From the NCBI GenBank assembly GCA_017466695.1, contig JAFTTR010000028.1, positions 1-40,540 on the forward strand: a DNA stretch of 40,540 nucleotides, read 5' to 3'. The notes beneath the pieces were generated by a model. It was given only the letters and a program-made list of their open reading frames with translations. It searched no databases and was not told the origin of the DNA. Numbering within the stretch: position 1 is the stretch's first letter; each line of letters starts with the position of its first letter. This DNA is from Alphaproteobacteria bacterium (lineage in GTDB: Bacteria; Pseudomonadota; Alphaproteobacteria; CAAHEQ01; UBA3637). Made by a program: the position numbers and the translations under genes. This document shows, in pieces, positions 25,509-33,304 of this stretch.

Positions 25509-28469
25509 ATGCAAAAAAAACAGAATAAGAATTGTCAATCTGGTAGAAGTATGGTTGAAATGCTGGGCGTTTTAGCAGTGGTTGGAATTTTAGCTGTTTC
25601 TGGTATTGTTGGATATCAATATGCAATGCGCCTTTATCGGGTTGCTGAAACTTATGATGAAGTAAGTGTGACGGTTTCTGGGAGTAGAACGTGGCCTATT
25701 TTGGAGCATTACGGTCCATTGACGAAGATTGGGGTTGAAACGCTTGCTCCAGCCCCTCATGCAGATACATTTGCTTATATCGTTCCTATTCGAGAAGTTA
25801 TTTCAAAAGTAAATTATCGAAAGGCGATAACAGCAGCTGAAGCATTGAATGCAGGTGTTTCAAATAGTGAATATTTAGATGATAAAATCGAAAGTAGTGA
25901 AGAGGCTAGTGAATCATATTATGCAAGAAGAGAATATGAATCTTTTACATCAAGGACGTTTGCCCCTGTTTGGGTTAGAGCTGAAACACCTGATGCTTGG
26001 TCAGTTCGTGTGACGGGACTTTCATATGATATGTGTGCTTCTCTTGTTTCAAAAAGAGAGTTGGGTTATCAATATGCTTATGTTGCCTTGAATAACGGTG
26101 GAGTTCCTGTGGATCCAAATTTTTGGGACTTCCCTCTGGTAACGAGTTATTCAAACAGTGATATAGCAGATCATGATAATCTAAAGAAACTTTGTGAAGA
26201 AGTTGATCCTAAACATCGCTCTGTTCCACCAGCATATACATTTCAAAAAGATATCAATCGGTTGAATGCTGAGAACTCCAATATTACAGCTGTGGGTGGA
26301 TGTTCGGTTGAAGATGGGGTGCCTTCGGTGAGATGTATGGCATTTAATGCGAGAGTTGATGACTTGCCTTTGCAAACATTGGTTCTTTATTGGGGACCAA
26401 AAACAGACGAGGACCCAGAACCCCCTGTTAATTGCCAGCCTGGGACATGTTATAACTTTGATGATGAACCAACTGAATATTGTTGTGAAAATGAAGCGAA
26501 TGGTCTTTGGATTGATGATGCAGGAATTTGTTGTGCTTTGGGTGAGGCCTTAGCTACGCCGAGCCGTGTTAAAATCGCTGGACAATATTATGTAATAACA
26601 CGTCAATTAACAGGTAGGGATACCGATGGAAATAGACAAGAAATTTGTGATAATCTTCCCCCTCCTAATAACTATTGTATAAAGGGAACGCCTTGGTTCC
26701 AAGGGGATGCTTCCCTTGTTGGCGGGGCTGGCACAGGAGACTGTCCTGCAGGACCAGCAGGTTCAACGGTCCCAGATATGGATGAACATCAACTTTGCTG
26801 TCAAACACAAGCTGGTGGTGTATGGACATTAAAACCAGGAAATCCTGCTAACATCGCTTTACCATTAAGTTCAAATCCAAAATCATCCGATAGAACAAGA
26901 GGAGGCGCTTTATGTTGTTGGTCAGGCAGAGGAAACGCTTTATCCTTTGATACATCGAATCCAATGTCTTGTGAGGCACCAAACATTTGGAGTAAAAGAC
27001 CTCCAGTTCAAATTTCAACGCCTGTTCCTCATAGATTAAAAAATACAGGAAAGTTATGTACGGGCAAAACACCTGGTGGTGGAGGGTCAACAACTCCTGA
27101 TGATGATGGTGAAACACCAATTTGTCCATCAGGGTACAGATACAGTGATGCAGCTGATTCTGTTGGATCGAGCCCAGGGGTAGGTTGTATACAACAACAC
27201 ACAGCTATGGGTTATTATTGGTGTTGTCCAGAGGATTCAACCCCAATTTGTCCAGCAGGATATAGATACAGTGATGCAGCTGATTCTGTTGGATCGAGCC
27301 CAGGGGTAGGTTGTATACAACAACACACAGCTATGGGTTATTATTGGTGTTGTCCTGGGGAACCAGGTACTGATGTCGATAATCCAGATTTAAATGGCGA
27401 TAATGCTGGTGGATCTGATTTTAATGATGACGATACGGGGGGAGATGGGTCTGACTTTAATGATGATGATGGATCAAGTTTTAATGATAGTGATATCTGC
27501 ATGATTGCTGAACCTTTGCCTCCATTAGATATCTATGGTCAAGAAAATACCGATTGTTGTAAAACGGAAAAGAAAAATGGTTTTTGGCAAATAACACCTT
27601 ATGTTTCATCAAGCAGAGTTTCACAAACTTGTTGTGAAGCTATGAATTTACCTGGAAGGACAACCCCACAACGTTCTGGAATGACCACGGTGTATGGCCA
27701 AGGAAGTGGTAACAGATGTTCTTCTGAATGTTGTGACGGACAGGCTATTCAAGATGGAATGGCAGGATTTCAAGCCAATCAAACAAACTCAAGATATAGG
27801 TCAAATATCTTCTTGAATGCAAAAGGTGTTTCAAATCCTGAAATGTGCTGTCAATTGTTGGATGGTGAAAAATCTTCGAAATTCCAACATCCAGAGTGCT
27901 GTGAAGCAAATTTAGCATATGATATTAGTGATGAAGTAGGTCGCTGGGTTGATAAAAATACTGGACCATTACAAATCACGGTTTTGGATGCAGATTCAGG
28001 TGAATGTAGAACTGATATAGTTTACAATCCTGACAATACATGTTGTAAGCCAGGCGAAAATGGGCTTGATATTGAATGTAAACCAAATCTCTTTTGTTGT
28101 GGAACAGATCCAGAAGAAAATAAAAAGTCTGAAACTTGCTGTCCTTTAGTCCCTGGACATTATTGGGATTCAACAACAAATGAATGTACGCCTTGTGGCC
28201 CTGTGCCTGATGGTGACTGTGGTTCATATTGTGAAGACATAGATGGACATTGTTGTATCAAAGATATTAATGGTTGTTTCGAACCATATGCTTGGGATAA
28301 AAATGCGAACAGTGTGTATATTGAAAAATCTTGTTGTCATGAATGTATAGAAAATCCAAGCAAAGCATCATCATTTATTGGATTTTCAAAACCAGCTAAA
28401 GAAAAGGGCGACAAGATTATTGGTGATTGTTACAGAGGTTTCTCTATGAGTTCGTCAAGTGGTAATTAG
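25509..28469 (+). CDS. Giant prepilin-like protein with Cys-Cys-rich stalk
   Basis: 986 residues from the ATG at 25509 (AAAGGGGA upstream). Residues 11-35 (GRSMVEMLGVLAVVGILAV) form a type IV pilin/pseudopilin N-terminal helix with the Glu at position 5 after the likely cleavage site. A pilin-like globular part (about 36-270) includes the GLSYDMCASLV stretch. From about 300 to the end the chain is Cys-rich with 16 adjacent Cys-Cys pairs. A unit CC-x-(T/N)-(E/Q)-x-x-x-G-(L/V/F)-W recurs at least three times. A 42-residue unit is repeated in tandem at 537-620, followed by an Asp/Asn run with DFNDDD (about 628-662). Probably a surface filament or minor-pilin tip protein; the function is unknown. 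Confidence 0.8.
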   Translation: MQKKQNKNCQSGRSMVEMLGVLAVVGILAVSGIVGYQYAMRLYRVAETYDEVSVTVSGSRTWPILEHYGPLTKIGVETLAPAPHADTFAYIVPIREVISKVNYRKAITAAEALNAGVSNSEYLDDKIESSEEASESYYARREYESFTSRTFAPVWVRAETPDAWSVRVTGLSYDMCASLVSKRELGYQYAYVALNNGGVPVDPNFWDFPLVTSYSNSDIADHDNLKKLCEEVDPKHRSVPPAYTFQKDINRLNAENSNITAVGGCSVEDGVPSVRCMAFNARVDDLPLQTLVLYWGPKTDEDPEPPVNCQPGTCYNFDDEPTEYCCENEANGLWIDDAGICCALGEALATPSRVKIAGQYYVITRQLTGRDTDGNRQEICDNLPPPNNYCIKGTPWFQGDASLVGGAGTGDCPAGPAGSTVPDMDEHQLCCQTQAGGVWTLKPGNPANIALPLSSNPKSSDRTRGGALCCWSGRGNALSFDTSNPMSCEAPNIWSKRPPVQISTPVPHRLKNTGKLCTGKTPGGGGSTTPDDDGETPICPSGYRYSDAADSVGSSPGVGCIQQHTAMGYYWCCPEDSTPICPAGYRYSDAADSVGSSPGVGCIQQHTAMGYYWCCPGEPGTDVDNPDLNGDNAGGSDFNDDDTGGDGSDFNDDDGSSFNDSDICMIAEPLPPLDIYGQENTDCCKTEKKNGFWQITPYVSSSRVSQTCCEAMNLPGRTTPQRSGMTTVYGQGSGNRCSSECCDGQAIQDGMAGFQANQTNSRYRSNIFLNAKGVSNPEMCCQLLDGEKSSKFQHPECCEANLAYDISDEVGRWVDKNTGPLQITVLDADSGECRTDIVYNPDNTCCKPGENGLDIECKPNLFCCGTDPEENKKSETCCPLVPGHYWDSTTNECTPCGPVPDGDCGSYCEDIDGHCCIKDINGCFEPYAWDKNANSVYIEKSCCHECIENPSKASSFIGFSKPAKEKGDKIIGDCYRGFSMSSSSGN
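27117..27368 (+). repeat. Two tandem 126-bp units inside the prepilin-like gene
   Basis: Units 27117-27242 and 27243-27368 encode 42 residues each (start PICP(S/A)GYRYSDAADS, end YYWCCP). They differ at only a few bases near the start and in the last ten or so, with about 100 bases in between identical, so the duplication is recent or kept uniform by conversion. Confidence 0.92.
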
Positions 28470-28482
28470 GAGGGGTGTGAAA

Positions 28483-29460
28483 ATGAAAAAATGGGCATAT
28501 CAAATACTGGTAATTCTTTTCATTGTAAACGCTGCTTCATTTCCAGCTGTTGCAGAAATTGATTGTAACAAGGTTTATACAAATGCTGATACGCAATATA
28601 ATTTAGCCAATAAAGCAGAAGCCACGGTTTGTTGTGTTGAAATGTGTGGTGGTGTTGGGGGTATTGATTTAACAGGGGCTTGTTCTTGTTCTCCAAGTGA
28701 TCCTATCTCTTCCGAACAAGATGATTGCGACAAAGTTGCTATGTGTTGTTTTGATGAGTTAGAGTATTATGATAAATACCCAGAATGTTGTGAATTAAAT
28801 GACAAATTTGAATATGTAGCAAGTTATTATGATGATGCCTGGGGTAACCGAGATAAATTAAGACCAGAAAGTCAATGTTGCATCAAAGATGCGCCTAAAA
28901 ATACGCAAGGAACAGTTACTCAAACATGTTGTGAAGGCTTAATGGGTGCATATAGGAATGGAAACAATTGGGTTGGAGCTTCTTCTGATACCAATGGAGA
29001 GGAATTTTGTTGTAAACAAGGGTATCCCACCAATTATGATGGTAAATTAACAAAAGCTTGTTGTGAATTTTATGGGACAGAATGGAAATTTGAAAAGCCA
29101 GATAACACTCATGAGTTGACAGGAAGCGAAAAGCATTGTTATTTTTATGAAGATCCTGTTACTCGTGAAGCATCTTGTTGTGCAAAAGATAGCCGTAGAA
29201 ATTGTGATGGTAATAAGGATAAATATAAAGGAGAATATATCAGTTTTAACTGTTGCTATGCAGCGCAAGGTGTTGTTATGGTTAATGGTAAACGTATTTC
29301 TAAAGAGGAACTTTATACATACAAAAATATTGAGCAGAATGGCAATGCTTGGGTGTGCTGTACAACATTTGGTTATACTGGTGCTGGTGCAACAGGGTGT
29401 ATCCCCAAAGAAGGGGTGACAAGCGATTTTAATGATAATGACAACAGTGATAGTTTGTAG
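28483..29460 (+). CDS. Secreted Cys-Cys-rich partner protein
   Basis: 325 residues from the ATG at 28483, which follows GGAGGGG; the longer frame from GTG 28459 is rejected. A signal peptide (MKKWAYQILVILF to AVAE) is followed by a mature chain with ten adjacent Cys-Cys pairs plus single Cys. Units such as CCIKDAPKNTQG and CCKQGYPTNYDG, each followed by CCE, show internal repetition. The C-terminus TSDFNDNDNSDSL echoes the DFNDDD run of the preceding prepilin-like protein, and the CCE-type units resemble that protein's stalk. Only 13 bases separate the genes, so they form an operon and probably a complex. No known family recognised. Confidence 0.75.
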   Translation: MKKWAYQILVILFIVNAASFPAVAEIDCNKVYTNADTQYNLANKAEATVCCVEMCGGVGGIDLTGACSCSPSDPISSEQDDCDKVAMCCFDELEYYDKYPECCELNDKFEYVASYYDDAWGNRDKLRPESQCCIKDAPKNTQGTVTQTCCEGLMGAYRNGNNWVGASSDTNGEEFCCKQGYPTNYDGKLTKACCEFYGTEWKFEKPDNTHELTGSEKHCYFYEDPVTREASCCAKDSRRNCDGNKDKYKGEYISFNCCYAAQGVVMVNGKRISKEELYTYKNIEQNGNAWVCCTTFGYTGAGATGCIPKEGVTSDFNDNDNSDSL

Positions 29461-29536
29461 GTTAACATTTATCCCATGTTGATTTGAAGTTAATTTAGAT
29501 GAGGAATTATTAAAAAAGTCTTTTTCATTAATATAA

Positions 29537-29566
29537 AAAAACCACCGAAAAAATCGGTGGTTTTTC
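29537..29566. terminator. Bidirectional terminator between the Cys-Cys operon and fabI
   Basis: AAAAACCACCG, loop AAAAAA, then TCGGTGGTTTTT: A-rich left flank and T-rich right flank serve both convergent units. Confidence 0.9.
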
Positions 29567-29581
29567 TTTTTTTTACAAATT

Positions 29582-30412
29582 TTATTCAGACAATTTAAAT
29601 TGTGAAAGTAATTCAGCTGATTTTGTTGCGTTGCGAGGGTTAATCATTGCATTTTTATTATACCCAGCATCAACGTGAATAATTTCACCTGTCACACCGG
29701 TAGCTAAATCTGAACATAGGTACATGCCTGTTCCACCAACATCTTCAATTGTTACGTTTCTACCTAGTGCAGAGTTGTTTTCTGTCCACCCAAGAATTTG
29801 TCTAAAATCACCAATACCGGCAGCAGCAAGTGTGCGAATTGGCCCGGCAGAAATAGCATTCACACGAATGTTTTGATGTCCAAGGTCAAAAGCAATAAAG
29901 TGAATTGACGCTTCTAATGCTGCTTTTGCAACCCCCATAACATTATAGTTTGGTAAGTATCTTTCAGCGCCTAAATAGGTAAGTGTTAAACAAGCACCAC
30001 CATCTGTCATTAATTCAGAAGCACGTTTACAAACATCTGTGAATGAATAACAAGAAATGAGCATTGAGTTGGTGAAGTTTGCAGGTGTTGTATCAACATA
30101 TCTGCCTTTGAGTTCATTTTTATCAGAAAAAGCAATCGCATGAACAACAAAATCCAATTTGCCCCACTTTTCTTTTAATGTTGCAAAAACATTATCCATT
30201 GATTCTGGATTGAGTACATCACATGGGATTAAGATGTCTGAACCAATGCTTTCAGCCAATGGTTTAACACGTTTTTCAAGTGCTTCACCTTGATATGTAA
30301 AAGCAATTTCAGCCCCTTGATCTGCCATGGCTTTTGCAATCCCCCAAGCAATGGAGTGGTCGTTTGCAACACCCATGATGAGACCTTTTTTCCCTGCCAT
30401 AATTCCTGTCAT
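29582..30412 (-). CDS. fabI: Enoyl-[acyl-carrier-protein] reductase (NADH)
   Basis: 276 residues from the ATG at 30412, which follows GGAAGG; an ATG five codons earlier would put that site inside the gene. It catalyses the last reduction of each fatty acid elongation round. The short-chain dehydrogenase fold shows GVANDHSIAWGIA (NADH site) and the catalytic Tyr156-x6-Lys163 (YNVMGVAK), at the same numbers as in E. coli FabI. SAGPIRTLAA and GEIIHVDAGY complete the family signature. Confidence 0.95.
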   Translation of the reverse strand: MTGIMAGKKGLIMGVANDHSIAWGIAKAMADQGAEIAFTYQGEALEKRVKPLAESIGSDILIPCDVLNPESMDNVFATLKEKWGKLDFVVHAIAFSDKNELKGRYVDTTPANFTNSMLISCYSFTDVCKRASELMTDGGACLTLTYLGAERYLPNYNVMGVAKAALEASIHFIAFDLGHQNIRVNAISAGPIRTLAAAGIGDFRQILGWTENNSALGRNVTIEDVGGTGMYLCSDLATGVTGEIIHVDAGYNKNAMINPRNATKSAELLSQFKLSE

Positions 30413-30439
30413 ATTTTTTCCTTCCATAATATTTCACAC

Positions 30440-30467
30440 ATTATATTCTTATAGACTATTCTAGCAA
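30440..30467 (-). promoter_or_regulatory. Promoter for fabI
   Basis: Minus strand TTGCTA (30467-30462), 16-bp spacer, perfect TATAAT (30445-30440). Confidence 0.5.
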
Positions 30468-30567
30468 AAGATATAGGAAAAGTTGGAAAAAATCAAATGA
30501 CACTTTTGTTACAGTTGTAAAATAAGAGTAGATATTTTAAAACAGGAGGTTTTTTGTTTTTGTCTAG

Positions 30568-30596
30568 TTGACTTTTATCGAAAATAAGTGTATTAT
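30568..30596 (+). promoter_or_regulatory. Promoter for the short alanyl-tRNA synthetase gene
   Basis: TTGACT (30568-30573), 17-bp spacer, TATTAT (30591-30596). The leader is only about 23 nt with AAAGGAG, leaving no room for a T-box. Confidence 0.6.
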
Positions 30597-30625
30597 TTTT
30601 CAACATAATTTTAAAGGAGTATAAT

Positions 30626-32398
30626 ATGAAAGCTGCTGAGTTAAGAAAAAAGTTTATCGATTTTTTTGTTTCAAAAAATCATGTGGAGATTAAAAGTGCT
30701 CCATTAATTCCTGATAATGATCCAACTGTTCTTTTTACAATGGCAGGAATGCATCCGTTGGTTCCATTTTTATTGGGTGCTCCTCATCCTGCTGGGAAAC
30801 GTTTGGTTGATTTTCAAAAATGTATCAGAACTGGGGATATTGAAGAAGTGGGTGATAAAGTTCATTTAACTTTTTTTGAAATGCTTGGGAACTGGTCTAT
30901 TGGGGATTATTTTAAAAAAGAAGCAATAGAATATAGTTTTGAATTTTTAACAAGTAAAGAATGGCTTGGGCTTGATTTAGATAAATTAGCTTTCACAGTT
31001 TTTGCTGGGAATGAACATGCCCCATTTGATGAAGAGGCTTATAACACATGGATTTCATTGGGGGTTTCTCCAAACAAAATTGCAAAATTGGAAGCAAACT
31101 GGTGGGGTCCTGCAGGGGTAACAGGTCCTTGTGGTCCAGATACGGAAATGTTCTATTGGACAGGTTCAGAACCAACACCAGAAGTTTTTGATCCAGAAAA
31201 TCCGCTTTGGGTCGAAATTTGGAATGATGTTTTGATGCAATATAACAAAAATGAAAAAGGTGAACTTGAAAAGTTAGCTCATCCAAATGTGGATACTGGT
31301 ATGGGTTTTGAACGTGTTGTTGCTGTATTAAATGGATTTGATAGCTGTTATGACACAGAACTTTTCGTTCCATTATTTGAAGCGTTAGATAAATTCCGTG
31401 GTATTGAAACGCCTTCAGAACGGACGAGAGAAGAACGCATTATTATTGACCATGTTAGAGCTGCCACATTTATTATGGCAGAAGGGATTACTCCAGGGAA
31501 TAAAGATCAACAATATCAATTACGCCGTATCGTTCGCAGAATGTTAGGTGAAGGGCATAAATTAAATTTAGCTTCAGGTTTTGCATTACCAGTTGCTGAA
31601 AAAGTAATTGAAATGTATCAAGGATATTATCCAGAACTTGCTAAAAATAAAGAACTTATTTTGTCAGCTTTTGCATTGGAAGAAAAAGATTTTTCAAAAA
31701 CACTTGTTCGTGGTGTTCAAATGTTTGAAAAAGCAATTCAAGATGAAAAAAATGTTCAAAATGGTGTTTTAAGTGGGCTGGTTGTTTTTGATTTAGCTCA
31801 AACATTTGGGTTCCCAAAAGAAATGGCTGTTTTGATGGCTGAAGAAAAAGGCCTTTCAGTTAATTTAAAAGAATTTGATGAAGCATTTAAACACCATCAA
31901 GATATTTCTCGTGGAGCATCTGCTCCTTGTGGATTAGCTGATAAAAAAGAAGAAACAACAGCACTTCATACGGCAACACACTTGTTGCACCAAGCACTCA
32001 GAACAGTTCTTGGAACTCATGTGGAGCAACGTGGTTCTCACATTACAGCTGAACGGTTGCGTTTTGACTTTTCTCATCATGAAAAAGTTTCTCCAGATGA
32101 TTTGAAAAAAGTTGAAGATCTTGTCAATGAAGTTATTCAAAAAGATATGCCAGTTCTTTGTGAAGAAATGACTCTTGATGAGGCTTTACAAAAAGGAGCA
32201 ATCGGGCTTTTTGCAAACAAATATGGTGAAAAAGTAACGGTTTACTCTATGGGTGATTTTAGCAAAGAAGTTTGTGCTGGGCCCCATGTTACAAATACAG
32301 GTGTTTTAAAATCATTCCATATTATGAAAGAGGAAAGCTCTAGTAAGGGTGTTCGCCGAATAAAGGCCACTGTTGGATTTGTGAAAAACAATGCATAA
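30626..32398 (+). CDS. alaS: Alanyl-tRNA synthetase, short form without the C-Ala domain
   Basis: 590 residues against about 870 in most bacteria. The class II catalytic core has motif 2 (RTGDIEEVGDKVHLTFFEML) and motif 3 (DTGMGFERV), followed by the tRNA-binding helices DHVRAATFIMAEG and LRRIVRRM. The editing domain carries the zinc set HTATH and CAGPH. The chain stops after SSKGVRRIKA, so the C-terminal dimerising C-Ala/DHHA1 part is missing. GMHPLVPFLLG and KEESSSKGVRRIKA resemble the compact AlaRS of Patescibacteria rather than alphaproteobacterial AlaRS, suggesting transfer. Whether it replaces or supplements a full-length enzyme cannot be seen here. Confidence 0.88.
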   Translation: MKAAELRKKFIDFFVSKNHVEIKSAPLIPDNDPTVLFTMAGMHPLVPFLLGAPHPAGKRLVDFQKCIRTGDIEEVGDKVHLTFFEMLGNWSIGDYFKKEAIEYSFEFLTSKEWLGLDLDKLAFTVFAGNEHAPFDEEAYNTWISLGVSPNKIAKLEANWWGPAGVTGPCGPDTEMFYWTGSEPTPEVFDPENPLWVEIWNDVLMQYNKNEKGELEKLAHPNVDTGMGFERVVAVLNGFDSCYDTELFVPLFEALDKFRGIETPSERTREERIIIDHVRAATFIMAEGITPGNKDQQYQLRRIVRRMLGEGHKLNLASGFALPVAEKVIEMYQGYYPELAKNKELILSAFALEEKDFSKTLVRGVQMFEKAIQDEKNVQNGVLSGLVVFDLAQTFGFPKEMAVLMAEEKGLSVNLKEFDEAFKHHQDISRGASAPCGLADKKEETTALHTATHLLHQALRTVLGTHVEQRGSHITAERLRFDFSHHEKVSPDDLKKVEDLVNEVIQKDMPVLCEEMTLDEALQKGAIGLFANKYGEKVTVYSMGDFSKEVCAGPHVTNTGVLKSFHIMKEESSSKGVRRIKATVGFVKNNA

Positions 32399-32403
32399 AA
32401 TCA

Positions 32404-32434
32404 AAATGGCGAATGGAAGCATTCGCCATTTTTT
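32404..32434 (+). terminator. Rho-independent terminator after alaS
   Basis: AAATGGCGAATG, loop GAAG, CATTCGCCATTTTTT. It lies directly before the ribosome site of the next gene, which must therefore rely on readthrough or a promoter inside alaS. Confidence 0.85.
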
Positions 32435-32446
32435 GTTGAGGTGAAA

Positions 32447-33232
32447 ATGCTTGGTGCAATTATAGGAGATGTTGTTGGTTCTTCATATGAATTTCATAAT
32501 GTGAAAATAAAAGATTTTAAGTTGTTTACTGAAAATTCATGTTTTACAGATGATACAATTTTAACATGTGCTACAGCTGAATGGTTGCTAACTAAGCAGC
32601 CTGCTGAAGTGATTTTAAAAAAGTGGGGAAATAAATATAAAAACAGGTATTATGAGAATGGTCAAATTCCCCCTTTTGGAAAAGGATTTTCAAATTGGTT
32701 AGAAACAGGGGTTCCTTATGGGGCTAAAACAAATGGGTGTGTGATGAGAATAAGTCCCATTGGTTTGATGGAAAAGGATTTGAATATTGCTTTAAAAAAA
32801 GCGCATTATTTTACAAATTTAACACATAATCATCCAGAAAGTTTAAAATACGTTTCTATGTATATTGAAACGATGTTTTTACTGAAGAAAAATGTGCATC
32901 CCAATCAAATTAAAAAATATCTTTCTTCAAAATATGAATGTGATTTGTCAAAGTCAATTGATGATATAAGGCCTAGTTATAACAAATTTTATGTTTCTTG
33001 TAAAAATTCTGTCCCCCAAGCAATTGTTGCTGGATTAGATGCTACTTCATATGAAGATGCTATTCGAAATGCTATTTCATTAGGTGGGGATAGTGATACA
33101 TTGGCGTGTATGGCTGGGGGTATTGCAGAATTGAGGTTCCCAATCCCTCAAAAATTGCAAAAAAAGACGTTGACATATTTGGACCCTGCCATGAGAAAAT
33201 TGATTTTTGATTTTTATCAAAAGAAAAGATAG
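32447..33232 (+). CDS. ADP-ribosylglycohydrolase-family protein
   Basis: 261 residues from the ATG at 32447 (GAGGTGA upstream). It belongs to the DraG/ARH fold: LGAIIGDVVGSSYEFHN opens it, FTDDT (Thr34-Asp35-Asp36) and the late GGDSDTLACMAGGIA supply the two-Mg site acidic residues. The enzymes remove ADP-ribose from proteins, nucleic acids or small molecules; the target is unknown. It has no visible promoter of its own and follows the alaS terminator closely. Confidence 0.87.
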   Translation: MLGAIIGDVVGSSYEFHNVKIKDFKLFTENSCFTDDTILTCATAEWLLTKQPAEVILKKWGNKYKNRYYENGQIPPFGKGFSNWLETGVPYGAKTNGCVMRISPIGLMEKDLNIALKKAHYFTNLTHNHPESLKYVSMYIETMFLLKKNVHPNQIKKYLSSKYECDLSKSIDDIRPSYNKFYVSCKNSVPQAIVAGLDATSYEDAIRNAISLGGDSDTLACMAGGIAELRFPIPQKLQKKTLTYLDPAMRKLIFDFYQKKR

Positions 33233-33241
33233 TGATTTAAT

Positions 33242-33270
33242 TTGTTAAAAAAGAGTTTTTGTGATAAAAT
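33242..33270 (+). promoter_or_regulatory. Promoter for the HExxH-FHA gene
   Basis: TTGTTA (33242-33247), 17-bp spacer, TAAAAT (33265-33270), beginning nine bases after the previous stop. Confidence 0.45.
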
Positions 33271-33304
33271 AATAACATGTGACATAAAAGAAAAGAGGAT
33301 GCTC

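Noticed and set aside
26848-27129. Minus-strand frame inside the prepilin-like gene
   Set aside because: His/Leu-rich shadow of the Cys-Cys stalk with no start signals.
27117-27368. CRISPR array
   Set aside because: The repetition is two long in-frame units inside a protein gene, without short repeats and spacers.
30540-30625. T-box riboswitch upstream of alaS
   Set aside because: The predicted transcript leader is only about 23 nt, with no stem I, T-box sequence or terminator.
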